64,000 nt of DNA from VRUE01 sp963697695 (GCA_963697695.1 OY969094.1:620001-684000); one strand, 5' to 3'; positions 37,529 through 46,356 are shown, counted from the first letter of the stretch. Notes: a model not told the origin generated them from the sequence alone. Translations and numbers: made by a program.

Positions 37529-40150
37529 CTACTCGAGCACCCTCCATCTGAAGACCCGCTGAGTCGAGTCCGCCCTGCCGCCCTGGTCGACCGCGACGAC
37601 GCGGAAGACGTGCCGGCCCGGCTCGAGGTTGCGGTAGACGCGCGGCGAGTCGCAGGGGCCGAAGGGCCGCTGGTCGAGCTTGCAGCGAAAGCCTGCCTGC
37701 GGACCGCCGGCGTGAAAGGCGAAGCGCGCGCTGCGACTGCTCGTCCGCTTGCGCGGGTGCTTGTCGAGGATCGTCTGCACCCGGGTCGCCTCGGCGGGTG
37801 CCGAGAACAAGGACGAAGAGGAACTCTGGACTCCCACCTGCGAAAGAGCTTCATAGGAGGCCACGTACTCGGCCGCTGCGTCAGCGACCACGGTGTGGAC
37901 GCGGGCACCGCCGTCGGACCAGCCCCTCCAGGCAAAGGCAGCGCCGCCGAGCGTCGTGGTCTGGGGCGCGGAGAGGGTCAAGTGGGAACCCTCGATAGCG
38001 GTCAGTGAGAACGGCGCCGGCTCCGTGCGCAGGCCGGCCGTGAGGGTCACCCCGGCGGGCTGCGAGCCGATCTCGACCTCGACGGTGCGCGGATCCAGTT
38101 TGACCGAGTGCGTCGCCGCCAGGCCCCGTTTGTCGGTGGCCTCGAGGGTCAGTTCGATGTAGGAGGGAAAGTCGTGGTCAGGCGCAACCAGGGTGCCGGT
38201 GTCGAGCGAGGGAAAGGCCTGCAGCGGGTGCGCATGGCAAGAGCTGGGCCCGCCGGGGCAGTGGTAGAGACGAGAGCTCCAGTCGAGGCTGGTCGCGGCC
38301 AGCGTGCCGTCCTCTGCGTCGGTGGCCTCGCCTTCGAACTCGATCGGCTGGCCCACGCCCCAGGTCGCGCTCGCAACGGGGGCATCTATTTCCGGATCCG
38401 GCGGGGTGTCCCCCGGGTAGACGGTGACCCGCGCGACGCTGCCGGCTCCCTGCTCGTCGATCGCCCGAACCGCGACCACGTGGTTTTTCGAGTCGGCGAA
38501 CTGGAGGCTTTTGGTGCCGGTGGTGGTCGCGGCTTCGTAGCTGCCGTCCCCTTGAGGGTCCCATTCGTACTCGACCTGTTCACCGTCAGCATCGGTGGAA
38601 TCGGTGGCGTCGAAGGTGACGTCGAGCGGCGAGGAGCCCCACAGCTGAGAGCCGGCGAGGCGCGCCACCGGGGGATGGTTGCCGGAGAAGTAGGAGATGC
38701 GATGCACCTCGCCGTCCTCGAACCCGTCGCTGAAGAGGCTGACGTAGTAGAGGTCGCCTTCCGGGCCGATCTCGATGTCGACGCCCGGATAGAGACCACC
38801 GTCGGTGAGGAAGGGGGTGGTCGTCGAGGGATCCGGACGGCCGTCCTCGCCGGAGAACATCACGTAGATGCAGCGCCGGACCGAGTCGGCGAAAAAGAGG
38901 GCGCCGTCGTAGGACTCTGGAAAGGCGCTGCCCTCGTAGAAGGCCGAGCCCGAGAGCGCCGAGCCGAAGAAGGTCGGGCAGTCGTCTTCGGGAGTCACCG
39001 GTTTCCCGTGCAGGTAGGAGAAGAAAGGCGAAGAGGTAGAGCCCGGCTCGTCGTAGAGCCCTTCGCAGAGATCCAGGCCGAGATCGAAGAAGCCCGGATT
39101 CACTCCCGTCGCTTCGAGGCAGGGCCAGCCCGAGTTGTAAGCGGTTGCCGGCGCTGTCGAGAAGCGATCGATCTCCTCCGCCGTTCCGTTGCCGACGTTG
39201 CCGACGTAGACCTCGCTCGTCTCGGCGTCGATCGCAAAGCGGTACGGGTTGCGGAAGCCGAAGGCGACGATGCGACGCGCGTTGGCGTCGGAGCTCGAAG
39301 CGAGCGGGTTTCCGGGCAGACCGGCGCCGGTCTGCGAGTCGATGCGGATGACGCTGCCGTCGAGCCCGGTCGGGTCGGCGAGGGTGAGCAGGTCCTGCGA
39401 GCGCAGCGAGCCTCCTTCCGCCTCGGGCGGCTCAAGGGCTTCGCCGACGCTGCCGGGCGGGTCCCCGCACTGGTTCTTCTGCGGCCAGCCGAACTGGCCG
39501 AAGTCGGAGGAGAGGAAGCTGGCTCCGTCGCCACCGCTGGCGAACAGCGCCCCTTCGGGACCGAACTCCAGGTCCCCGGTCGAGTGCGAGGAGGTCTGCT
39601 GGCACCAATCTTCGACCAGCACCGTTTCGCCGACCGCGTGGTTGCCTGCGGCGGTGAGGCGGAGGAGGCGGCCGCTGACCGGGCAGGCGTCGACGTCGGC
39701 ACCGGGTGGCTTCGGGCAGGGGTCGCCGCTGTAGGTCGGGGGCTGTCCCCAGCGCGGGTACTCGCCAGGGTCGTCTTCGCCAAGCACGTGATCGAAGCTG
39801 AAGAGCGCGTAGACGTAGGGCTGTGCGGGGAAGTCGGGGTCCAGGGCCACCCCGAGCAGGCCGCGGTCGCCGCTGTCATAGACCTGGGCGCGCAGGTCGG
39901 CGAATGTCGTCGGCACGTCGTCGCCGAGGCCGTCGTAGACGAGGATCGTCCCCTCCTTCTCGGCGACGAAGACCCTGCCGTCGGAGGAGAAGCGCAGGGC
40001 CGTCGGTTCCTCGAGATCGTCGATGACGACGCTCTCCTGGAAGCCGGCCGGCAGATCGGCGCCCCGGGCAAGAGCCGGCAATGCGAGGAGCAGGCAGACG
40101 AGGGCGAAGGCCAGCCTGGCAGTAGTGCGCGCAGCGGAGGGCGCCGTCAC
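37529..40150 (-). CDS. secreted PQQ-type glucose/sorbosone dehydrogenase-like protein with PKD domain
   Basis: An 873-residue exported protein. Signal peptide about 1-30 (LAFALVCLLLALPALARGAD). Residues about 35-480 form a glucose/sorbosone dehydrogenase-like six-bladed beta-propeller: LEEPTALRFSSDGRVFVAEK, DRGLLGVALDPDF, GDLEFGPEGALFASGGDG, VAFGFRNPYRFAID. Then a PKD-like domain (PPVARLAGSQLWGSSPLDVT, FDATDSTDADGEQVEYEWD), a second Ig-like part, and a C-terminal Ig-like repeat with Cys (FRCKLDQRPFGPC). Substrate unknown. GTG start overlaps the clpS stop (GTGA), an unexpected pairing. Confidence 0.82.
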   Translation of the reverse strand: MTAPSAARTTARLAFALVCLLLALPALARGADLPAGFQESVVIDDLEEPTALRFSSDGRVFVAEKEGTILVYDGLGDDVPTTFADLRAQVYDSGDRGLLGVALDPDFPAQPYVYALFSFDHVLGEDDPGEYPRWGQPPTYSGDPCPKPPGADVDACPVSGRLLRLTAAGNHAVGETVLVEDWCQQTSSHSTGDLEFGPEGALFASGGDGASFLSSDFGQFGWPQKNQCGDPPGSVGEALEPPEAEGGSLRSQDLLTLADPTGLDGSVIRIDSQTGAGLPGNPLASSSDANARRIVAFGFRNPYRFAIDAETSEVYVGNVGNGTAEEIDRFSTAPATAYNSGWPCLEATGVNPGFFDLGLDLCEGLYDEPGSTSSPFFSYLHGKPVTPEDDCPTFFGSALSGSAFYEGSAFPESYDGALFFADSVRRCIYVMFSGEDGRPDPSTTTPFLTDGGLYPGVDIEIGPEGDLYYVSLFSDGFEDGEVHRISYFSGNHPPVARLAGSQLWGSSPLDVTFDATDSTDADGEQVEYEWDPQGDGSYEAATTTGTKSLQFADSKNHVVAVRAIDEQGAGSVARVTVYPGDTPPDPEIDAPVASATWGVGQPIEFEGEATDAEDGTLAATSLDWSSRLYHCPGGPSSCHAHPLQAFPSLDTGTLVAPDHDFPSYIELTLEATDKRGLAATHSVKLDPRTVEVEIGSQPAGVTLTAGLRTEPAPFSLTAIEGSHLTLSAPQTTTLGGAAFAWRGWSDGGARVHTVVADAAAEYVASYEALSQVGVQSSSSSLFSAPAEATRVQTILDKHPRKRTSSRSARFAFHAGGPQAGFRCKLDQRPFGPCDSPRVYRNLEPGRHVFRVVAVDQGGRADSTQRVFRWRVLE

Positions 40151-40437
40151 GCGCGCTCGAGCGGCGCCATCGTCAGCCCTGCCGCCTTGAGCTGCTGCCA
40201 GTAGTGCTCAGCCGGCTCCCGCGGCCCGGACCAGACGATCGCCTGGCCGCTGCTGTGGATGCTGTCGGCGAGCTGGTGTCCCTTGTCGAGGCTGACGCCG
40301 GGAAGGACGCGCGCCAGCGTCTCGGCGACGTGGTCGAAGGTGTTGTGGTTGTCGTTGCGGACGATCACGCGCCAGTCCCCTCCCAAGTCCGATCCGGGTC
40401 CCGCGCTGCGCGGCCGCTCCACAGTGGTCGTCGACAT
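40147..40437 (-). CDS. clpS: ClpS-like adaptor protein
   Basis: A 96-residue ClpS-like protein: WRVIVRNDNHNTFDHVAETL (the N-degron site with the N-D dyad, about 22-41), ARVLPGVSLDKGHQLADSIH, SSGQAIVWSGPREPAEHYWQ and a last strand. ClpS hands N-degron substrates to the Clp ATPase. The site lacks the usual hydrophobic Met gate in an obvious form. No clpA/clpC gene is adjacent. A CATAAT box 8 nt upstream of the ATG is the probable -10. Confidence 0.82.
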   Translation of the reverse strand: MSTTTVERPRSAGPGSDLGGDWRVIVRNDNHNTFDHVAETLARVLPGVSLDKGHQLADSIHSSGQAIVWSGPREPAEHYWQQLKAAGLTMAPLERA

Positions 40438-40484
40438 CGCTTCGCATTATGCGAGAAGTCCGATGATCCGGAGAGCCGATGGAC

Positions 40485-40535
40485 GTACTGGTTTAAAGTT
40501 TACTTAACTACTCAGATTAGTTTCTACCCTAGGCT
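40485..40535 (+). promoter_or_regulatory. AT-rich promoter region of the ArsR-like gene
   Basis: About 50 bp with A+T far above the surroundings, containing TTTACT/TTAACT and, about 15-20 bp later, TACCCT. It lies between divergent clpS and the ArsR-like gene and may hold an operator for the latter. Exact boxes are uncertain. Confidence 0.45.
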
Positions 40536-40569
40536 GACGACAAGAGCGACCATCGGAGGCTTTGGAGAG

Positions 40570-40845
40570 TTGGCCGAGCAACGCCCAGCGGCGATCGATC
40601 AGCAGCGCCTCGCCAAGGCGTATGTGCATCCCCTGCGCGCGAGGGCGTTGAGCCTGATCGCGGAAGGGGTCGCCAGCCCCAAGCAGATCGCCGAGAAGCT
40701 CGGGCTCGACGTCAGCAAGGTCGCTTACCACGTCAGGGTGCTGAGGGAGCTCGGTTGCATAGAACTGGCGGAAACGCGGCAGCGGCGGGGCGCGGTCGAG
40801 CACCTCTACCGGGTAACCGACCAGGTCCTGCAGGGCCGGCTCTAG
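40570..40845 (+). CDS. ArsR-like winged-helix regulator
   Basis: A 91-residue helix-turn-helix protein: HPLRARALSLIAEGVASPKQ, then IAEKLGLDVSKVAYHVRVLR (recognition helix region) and the wing TRQRRGAVEHLYRVTD. This is the ArsR/HTH_20 pattern without metal-binding cysteines. TTG at 40570 is preferred (GGAGG 10 nt upstream; longer frames run antisense to clpS). Upstream lies a conspicuously AT-rich stretch (about 40490-40530). Target unknown. Confidence 0.78.
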   Translation: MAEQRPAAIDQQRLAKAYVHPLRARALSLIAEGVASPKQIAEKLGLDVSKVAYHVRVLRELGCIELAETRQRRGAVEHLYRVTDQVLQGRL

Positions 40846-40870
40846 CGCTTCGAGCCCGATCCAGCGCTAG
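40842..40870. terminator. inverted repeat carrying both stop codons of a convergent pair
   Basis: CTAGCGCT (40842-40849) pairs with AGCGCTAG (40863-40870). The arms contain TAG of the ArsR-like gene (40843-40845) and TAG of the minus-strand gene (40867-40869). Same arrangement as at 16238-16351 but smaller. Confidence 0.5.
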
Positions 40871-41562
40871 AACGGGCTGGGAACGCGCACGACGACGTCG
40901 TCGAAACTGACCTGCGCCCCCTTGGCGTTTTTGGCCGCGCCGACCGAGAAGCCGGAGGCACGACCGGTGAGGTCCCCCCCGTTGATGTCGGTTACGTCTA
41001 CCACCAGCCTGCCGCCGACGAAGGCGAGGATGTGGCACTGGCCTTTTTCGGGACCGCTGGTGACGTTGAATGCGCGCAGACGAAGCACGTTGGCCATGTC
41101 GACGCCCTTGACCCCGGGCACGTCTTTCTCGATCGCCAGGTACTCGATCGATCCGTCGGGGAAGACCTTGCGCACCTGGACCTTTTTCTGCAGTGGGTAG
41201 GAAGCAAGCTGGTAGTGCCCGCCGCCGCCGGACCGCAGGTTCAGGGCCAGGAAAGCAGATCGCTGCACTGCTTTCGGGGTGCCGCTGAGAAGTCGCGCAG
41301 TGGCGGCCACCTCGAGGTCCCGGCCGAGGACCGGCGTGCGGTAGGCGCACTCCTTGGTCGCTTTGCCGACGACGATTCGCAGCGCGGTATCCGAGCCGCC
41401 CCGCCCGCAACGCTCGCCAGACAGCTTCACTGCCTGGGCTCGCAGCCCGGTGCTGTCCATGTTGTTGCGGTAGATGCCGACCAGAGCGGCACTGGAGCTC
41501 GCCGCGAAGATCAGCACCGAGGCGAGAATCGCCCCCGCTGCGGCTGTAAAGCGCAATCGCAT
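40867..41562 (-). CDS. secreted hypothetical protein
   Basis: A 231-residue protein with a signal peptide (RLRFTAAAGAILASVLIFAA, cut near ASSSAA), then a beta-rich domain: LVGIYRNNMDSTGLRAQAVK, CGRGGSDTALRIVVGKATKE, LEVAATARLLSGTPKAVQRS and FDDVVVRVPSPF. It looks like a jelly-roll/concanavalin-like secreted domain with three or four Cys. ATG at 41562 starts the signal; a longer frame is rejected. Divergent from ecm. Function unknown. Confidence 0.75.
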   Translation of the reverse strand: MRLRFTAAAGAILASVLIFAASSSAALVGIYRNNMDSTGLRAQAVKLSGERCGRGGSDTALRIVVGKATKECAYRTPVLGRDLEVAATARLLSGTPKAVQRSAFLALNLRSGGGGHYQLASYPLQKKVQVRKVFPDGSIEYLAIEKDVPGVKGVDMANVLRLRAFNVTSGPEKGQCHILAFVGGRLVVDVTDINGGDLTGRASGFSVGAAKNAKGAQVSFDDVVVRVPSPF

Positions 41563-41641
41563 CGCGGAAAGCCTAAACACAGCCAAGGGGGAAAGATGCG
41601 GCCCGCGAGGACCTGAACGGGGGATTTCGGCGCCAGCCAAA

Positions 41642-41647
41642 TATCAT
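41642..41647 (+). promoter_or_regulatory. TATCAT -10 box of ecm
   Basis: TATCAT ends 7 nt before the GTG start of ecm at 41655 with no Shine-Dalgarno between, as expected for a leaderless transcript. Confidence 0.5.
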
Positions 41648-41654
41648 CTGGGAT

Positions 41655-43652
41655 GTGAGCGAGCACCGTCTTCCCCAGCGCGACCGCCCCTGGGTGATGC
41701 GCACCTACGCCGGGCACTCCGATGCCAGGCGCTCGAACGAGCTCTATAGGCGCAATCTTGAAAAGGGCCAGACCGGCCTTTCGGTTGCCTTCGACCTGCC
41801 GACCCAGACGGGCTATGACCCCGACCACGTCCTCGCCCGCGGCGAGGTCGGCAAGGTCGGCGTCTCGATCGCCCACAAGGGCGACATGCACCAGCTCTTC
41901 GACGGCATCCCGCTCGACGAGATGAACACCTCGATGACGATCAACGCCACCGCCGCCTGGCTGCTCGGCCTCTATGTGACGGTCGCGGAGGAGAACGGGG
42001 TCGGGCGCGCGCAGCTGAAGGGGACGACCCAGAACGACATCATCAAGGAGTACCTCTCGCGCGGCACCTACGCCTTCCCGCCGGAGCCCTCGATGCGGCT
42101 GATCGCCGACATGGTCGCCTTCACCGTCAACGAGGTGCCGGACTGGAACCCGACCAACATCTGCAGCTACCACCTGCAGGAGGCGGGAGCGACGCCGGTG
42201 CAGGAGATCGCCTTCGCCCTCTCCACCGGGATCGCCGTGCTCGACGAGGTCAAAGCCCGCGGCCAGGTCGCCGAGGCGGACTTCCCCAGGGTCTTCGGCC
42301 GCATCTCCTTCTTCGTCAACGCCGGCATCCGGCTGGTCGAGGAGATCGCCAAGCTGCGCACCATGGGCCGGCTCTGGAACGAGATCGGCCGCGAGCGCTA
42401 TGGCGTCACCGACGAGAAGATGCTGCGCTTTCGCTACGGCGTCCAGGTCAACTCGCTCGGCCTGACCGAGGCCCAGCCGGAGAACAACATCCAGCGGATC
42501 GTGCTCGAGGCGCTTGCCGTCACCCTCAGCCGCGACGCCCGCGCCCGCGCGATCCAGCTGCCGGCCTGGAACGAGGCGATGGGTCTCCCCCGCCCCTGGG
42601 ACCAGCAGTGGAGCCTGCGGATCCAGCAGGTGCTGGCGCACGAGACCGACCTGCTCGAGTACCCCGACATCTTCGAAGGCTCGAAGGTGATGGACGGACT
42701 GGTCGAGGAGCTGACCGAGGGCGCCCGCGCCGAGATGGCCGTGGTCGAGGAGCACGGTGGCGCCGTCGCCGCTGTCCCCTACATGAAGGCTCGCCTGGTC
42801 GAGTCGCACCGCGAGCGGGTCGGCCGGATCGAGAGCGGCGAGCAGAAAGTGATCGGCCAGAACAGCTTCGTCGAGAGCGAGGACTCGCCGCTTACCGCGG
42901 GTGCCGACGGCGGCATCCTCACCCCGGACCCCGAGGTCGAGCGCGAACGGGTCGAGGCGCTGGAGCAATGGAAGGCCGAGCGCGACGAGAGCGCTGTGCA
43001 GGCGGCGCTCGGTGAGCTGGCGCGGACCGCGGCCGCTGAGGACGAGAACATCATGCCGGCGACGATCGCCGCCGCCAAAGCGGGTGCCACCACCGGCGAG
43101 TGGGCGGCGGTCCTGCGCGAGGCCTTCGGCGCCTACCGCGCCCCCACCGGCGTGGACGGGGCGGCACCGCCGGCAGAGCGCGACCAGCTGGAGGAGATCC
43201 GGGCAAAGGTCGACGAGACCTCCGAGCGGATCGGTCACCGGATCAAGATCCTCGTCGGCAAGCCCGGGCTCGACGGGCACTCCAACGGCTCCGAGCAGGT
43301 CGCCCTGCGCGCCCGCGACGTCGGCATGGAGGTGATCTACCAGGGGATCCGGCTCACGCCGGAGGAGATCGCCGAGTCGGCGCTGCAGGAGGACGTCGAC
43401 GTGGTCGGCCTCTCGATCCTCTCCGGGTCCCACCTCGAGCTGATTCCCGAGGTGGTCCGGATGCTGCGTGACGAGGGCGTCGACGTGCCGGTCGTCGTCG
43501 GCGGCATCATCCCCGTCGCCCACGCCGAGCGCCTGCGCGAGGCCGGCGTCGCCGGCGTCTACACGCCGAAGGACTTCGACATCAACCGGATCATGGGCGA
43601 GATCGTCGATCTCGTCGCCCAGCGCGCCGCAAAAGCCCGCGCCACGGCCTGA
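41655..43652 (+). CDS. ecm: ethylmalonyl-CoA mutase (B12-dependent)
   Basis: A 665-residue single-chain acyl-CoA mutase. N-terminal barrel begins RDRPWVMRTYAGHSDARRSN and GQTGLSVAFDLPTQTGYDPD, characteristic of ethylmalonyl-CoA mutases (MeaA/Ecm) rather than methylmalonyl-CoA mutase. Then GTTQNDIIKEYLSRGTY and FSLCSYH-type NICSYHLQEAGATPVQEIAF. The C-terminal cobalamin domain has KILVGKPGLDGHSNGSEQVA with the base-off His (DGHSNG) and LSILSGSH. It converts ethylmalonyl-CoA to methylsuccinyl-CoA after Ccr. No MeaB-type chaperone lies nearby. GTG start follows a TATCAT box. Confidence 0.94.
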   Translation: MSEHRLPQRDRPWVMRTYAGHSDARRSNELYRRNLEKGQTGLSVAFDLPTQTGYDPDHVLARGEVGKVGVSIAHKGDMHQLFDGIPLDEMNTSMTINATAAWLLGLYVTVAEENGVGRAQLKGTTQNDIIKEYLSRGTYAFPPEPSMRLIADMVAFTVNEVPDWNPTNICSYHLQEAGATPVQEIAFALSTGIAVLDEVKARGQVAEADFPRVFGRISFFVNAGIRLVEEIAKLRTMGRLWNEIGRERYGVTDEKMLRFRYGVQVNSLGLTEAQPENNIQRIVLEALAVTLSRDARARAIQLPAWNEAMGLPRPWDQQWSLRIQQVLAHETDLLEYPDIFEGSKVMDGLVEELTEGARAEMAVVEEHGGAVAAVPYMKARLVESHRERVGRIESGEQKVIGQNSFVESEDSPLTAGADGGILTPDPEVERERVEALEQWKAERDESAVQAALGELARTAAAEDENIMPATIAAAKAGATTGEWAAVLREAFGAYRAPTGVDGAAPPAERDQLEEIRAKVDETSERIGHRIKILVGKPGLDGHSNGSEQVALRARDVGMEVIYQGIRLTPEEIAESALQEDVDVVGLSILSGSHLELIPEVVRMLRDEGVDVPVVVGGIIPVAHAERLREAGVAGVYTPKDFDINRIMGEIVDLVAQRAAKARATA

Positions 43653-43728
43653 CCGAATCAGGCAACGCCGACATCGACTTGACCGATCGGCTATGGCGTC
43701 GGAGTGGCGTACACGCGACAATGGACCG

Positions 43729-44295
43729 ATGAGCGAGCTGAATGGGGACCGCTCGGCCTGGCTGCGCTGCTACCGCTGCTGGTCCCAGAACCTCGAGATC
43801 CAGATCCACTACGACGCGATCCGCCGCGTCGACCCCGACAACGGTGCTCTCACCGAGGGAGTCGACGAGGTCCAGGAGGCGCTGGTGCAGTGCGTCGACT
43901 GCATGCACGACCAGCCCCACCTCGCCTTCCAGGACAACCACGTCGTCCCGATCGAGGACCGCTGGGAACGGATGGTCGCCGGGACCCCCTGGGTCGCCTC
44001 CTGCACCGTCACGGTCGACCAGGACCGGGTCGAGACCTGCTCCGGCCCGGAAGCGACCGAGTTCCTCACCTACGGCGCCTTCGGCGAGTCGGGCATACGC
44101 GAGTTCTTCGCCCACGTCCGCTTCCACAAGCACAACGAAGAGCAGATCGTCGTCCACATGCTGGTCGAGCTCTACGCCCGCTCCGCCGAAGAGGCAACCG
44201 AAGTCCTAGAGGCCGCCGCCCACGGCCAGCTCGAGATCACCTCACTGGCGGAGGAGTCGAGGCCGCCTGCGCATGCCAGCGACGAGGCTCACTAA
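43729..44295 (+). CDS. zinc-ribbon-like hypothetical protein downstream of ecm
   Basis: A 188-residue protein with two CxxC pairs: LRCYRCWSQ and VQCVDCMHD, suggesting a bound zinc. The rest is alpha/beta: WERMVAGTPWVASCTVTVDQ, FLTYGAFGESGIREFFAHVR, VHMLVELYARSAEEATEVLE. Starts at ATG 43729, 77 nt after ecm on the same strand. Its last codons form the left arm of an inverted repeat shared with the convergent MaoC gene. Not recognised. Confidence 0.75.
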   Translation: MSELNGDRSAWLRCYRCWSQNLEIQIHYDAIRRVDPDNGALTEGVDEVQEALVQCVDCMHDQPHLAFQDNHVVPIEDRWERMVAGTPWVASCTVTVDQDRVETCSGPEATEFLTYGAFGESGIREFFAHVRFHKHNEEQIVVHMLVELYARSAEEATEVLEAAAHGQLEITSLAEESRPPAHASDEAH

Positions 44296-44391
44296 GGCCG
44301 GCTGGCCAAGCAGGCCAAGGACGCAGGGAGCGTGGCGTGCTCTGCACGCGAGAGCGACCGAGGACGCCGGTATGCGCAGGCCAGGCGGCCT
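44260..44391. repeat. inverted repeat at convergent gene junction
   Basis: Arms 44260-44277 and 44369-44391 pair over about 17 of 18 positions, with one 5-nt bulge in the right arm. The right arm ends at the stop codon of the MaoC gene; the left arm is within the last codons of the zinc-ribbon gene. It probably contributes to termination. Confidence 0.5.
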
Positions 44392-44906
44392 TAGGCGGGG
44401 TTCTTGCGGGGGACGAGGACCAAGCGCTTGAACTCCGCGACTAGGACACCGTCTTGGTTGAGGACGCGGGTGTGGACCTTGACCACGCCGCGGTCGGGCT
44501 TCGATTTCGAGGGCTTGACCTCGAGCACCTCGGTCTCGCAGAAGAGAGTGTCGCCGTGGAAGACCGGGTTGGGGTGGCTGAGGTCTTCGGTCGCCAGGTT
44601 GGCGATCGCCTTGCCGGAGACGTCTGAGACCGACATCCCGAGGGCGAGCGAGTAGACGAGCGGCCCGACGACGACGTTGCGGCCCTGCTGGGAACCCTTG
44701 GCGTAGACGTCGTTGAGATGCAGCGGATGGTGGTTCATCGTGATCAGGCAGAAGAGGTGATCGTCGGCCTCGGTCACGGTCTTCGCCGGCCAGTGCTTGT
44801 AGATGGCGCCGACCTCGAACTCCTCGAGGTAGCGGCCGTAGCTGTGCGCGCCGGATGCCTCGCGCTCGGCCTGGTCGGTGGTCAACTCGTACGTCTGGTC
44901 ACTCAT
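44391..44906 (-). CDS. MaoC-family enoyl-CoA hydratase (candidate mesaconyl-CoA hydratase)
   Basis: A 171-residue hotdog dehydratase: VGAIYKHWPAKTVTEADDHL (about 32-51), FCLITMNHHPLHLNDVYAKG with the catalytic Asp/His region, VGPLVYSLALGMSVSDVSGK and FHGDTLFCETEVLEVKPSKS. The motif resembles MaoC proteins of actinobacterial ethylmalonyl-CoA clusters. In that pathway it would hydrate mesaconyl-CoA to beta-methylmalyl-CoA. Family certain; exact substrate inferred from the presence of ccr, ecm, an acyl-CoA dehydrogenase and a malyl-CoA lyase in the same window. Confidence 0.85.
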   Translation of the reverse strand: MSDQTYELTTDQAEREASGAHSYGRYLEEFEVGAIYKHWPAKTVTEADDHLFCLITMNHHPLHLNDVYAKGSQQGRNVVVGPLVYSLALGMSVSDVSGKAIANLATEDLSHPNPVFHGDTLFCETEVLEVKPSKSKPDRGVVKVHTRVLNQDGVLVAEFKRLVLVPRKNPA

Positions 44907-44979
44907 CTCTCGCAGGTTCTCCTCTGGTTTCTTGGACGGCGCGGGATGCTATCCGCGCGCGGAAGTCGGGTGGCGGCGC

Positions 44980-45342
44980 TCAGTGGGCCTTCTTCAGCCG
45001 GGAGCGTTCCTCCTGGCGTTCCACGACCTGGCCGATCAGCTTCTTCACGTTCGAGTCGCCGGTCGCCTTGATGTGACCGGTCTCGTAAGCCCGGCGGTAG
45101 CTCTTCAGCGTGCCGTTCTCAGCCAGCTCGTTGAACTGGGGACGGTCGATCTGGACCAGCACCCGCTCGTCCTGGGCGAGGTCCTTGCTGATCTTCGGCC
45201 CCGGCACCTCTACGCGGTAGAGCTGGATGTCGTGTTTGGCCTTCAGTTCCAGGCCGAAGACCAGTTTCAGTTTTTGCAGCGCGGGGACCTCGGCTTGGAA
45301 GCGGGTCACCGCAGTCTCGATCAGGGCTTTCGTGTCGGCCAC
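44980..45342 (-). CDS. hypothetical protein
   Basis: A 120-residue soluble, charged protein: ALIETAVTRFQAEVPALQKL, KLVFGLELKAKHDIQLYRVE, DLAQDERVLVQIDRPQFNEL, then a long basic helix (NVKKLIGQVVERQEERSRLK). The central part recalls SCP2-like lipid carrier domains (a strand-rich region plus the Asp-rich VQIDRPQFNELAENG), but the match is loose. It is divergent from the kinase gene. Confidence 0.65.
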   Translation of the reverse strand: MADTKALIETAVTRFQAEVPALQKLKLVFGLELKAKHDIQLYRVEVPGPKISKDLAQDERVLVQIDRPQFNELAENGTLKSYRRAYETGHIKATGDSNVKKLIGQVVERQEERSRLKKAH

Positions 45343-45376
45343 GGGCGCTCGATGCTAGCCGAGAGCGGCCGGCCCC

Positions 45377-45382
45377 TACCCT
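45377..45382 (+). promoter_or_regulatory. TACCCT -10 box of kinase gene
   Basis: TACCCT ends 7 nt before the GTG at 45390 in a 47-nt divergent gap; leaderless-type spacing. Confidence 0.45.
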
Positions 45383-45389
45383 TGCGGGT

Positions 45390-46274
45390 GTGAGCGAGCA
45401 CGCGAGCTGGGGCTTCCAGGAAGGCGACGAGATCGCCTCCGGCAGGGTCGTCCTCGAGACGATCGGGGGCGGCAACCGCTACGAGGTCTGCCTGGTCTGG
45501 GACGACCGGCTGTTCGCGCTGGGCGTGGCGAAGATCCTCCGCCCCGACCAGGCCGAAGACGAGAAGGCGCTGCGCGATCTCGGCTACGAGGTCGAGGCGC
45601 TGAACTCCCTGGCACATCCCAGCCTCGTGCGCTGCTTCGACGCCGACCTGGAGGGGCCCTACCCGCACGTGCTGATCGAGCACCTCGAGGGGCCGTCTCT
45701 GCGCCGTCTGCTCAAGCGCGACGGCGCGATCCCGCTGGCCCAGCTGCTGCCGCTCGCCGCCCATGTCGCGGGCGCCCTCCAGTACATGGCGCAGGCGGGC
45801 TACGTCCACCTCGACGTCAAGCCGGACAACATCGTCATGGGCGTGCCGCCGCGCCTGCTCGACCTCAGCATCGCCCGCACGCTTGAGCGGGCGGAGAAGA
45901 CCGTTGGACCGATCGGCACCGACGCCTACATGGCCCCCGAGCAGTGCATTGACACCGCCGAGATGGGGATCATCGGCCCCGCAACGGACTCATGGGGGCT
46001 GGGAGCAACCCTCTTCCACGCTCTCGCCGGCGAGAAGCCCTTCCTTGAAGGATGGGGAGACGAGGGACCCGAGCGCTTCCCCCAGCTCAGCGAGGAGCCG
46101 CTTTCCCTCCCCGCAGCGACTCCGGAGTCGCTGCGGGCGCTGATCTATGGGCTGCTCGACCGCGATCCCAGTCGGCGACCGAGCTGCGGCGAGGCGGTCG
46201 AAAGGCTGGAGCCGTTGATCGCCGAGCTGCCGCGCAAGATCAAGTTGACGCGGCGCGGCGCAGTCGGAATCTGA
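45390..46274 (+). CDS. serine/threonine protein kinase-like protein
   Basis: A 294-residue single-domain kinase without a membrane anchor. Ala-Lys motif in LGVAKILR (about Lys48), helix-C Glu in YEVEALNSL, catalytic loop HLDVKPDNIV (Asp, with HLD in place of HRD), metal-binding DLS in place of DFG (LLDLSIARTL), and MAPEQ (APE). The catalytic Lys, Asp and metal Asp are all present, so it may be active despite the DLS. Downstream is the repeat-rich surface protein. GTG start. Confidence 0.85.
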   Translation: MSEHASWGFQEGDEIASGRVVLETIGGGNRYEVCLVWDDRLFALGVAKILRPDQAEDEKALRDLGYEVEALNSLAHPSLVRCFDADLEGPYPHVLIEHLEGPSLRRLLKRDGAIPLAQLLPLAAHVAGALQYMAQAGYVHLDVKPDNIVMGVPPRLLDLSIARTLERAEKTVGPIGTDAYMAPEQCIDTAEMGIIGPATDSWGLGATLFHALAGEKPFLEGWGDEGPERFPQLSEEPLSLPAATPESLRALIYGLLDRDPSRRPSCGEAVERLEPLIAELPRKIKLTRRGAVGI

Positions 46275-46356
46275 TCCGCGCGTGATCTTGGCCGGCCGCC
46301 GGGGTTACAGCGACAACCGACGGGTAATCCCCGGCAAAGCCGAAAGAGGAGGAACG

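Noticed and set aside
38108..40204. 698-codon plus-strand frame opposite the PQQ-type dehydrogenase
   Set aside because: Val/Gly/Arg-rich shadow with no motif; the sense gene has a signal peptide and propeller motifs.
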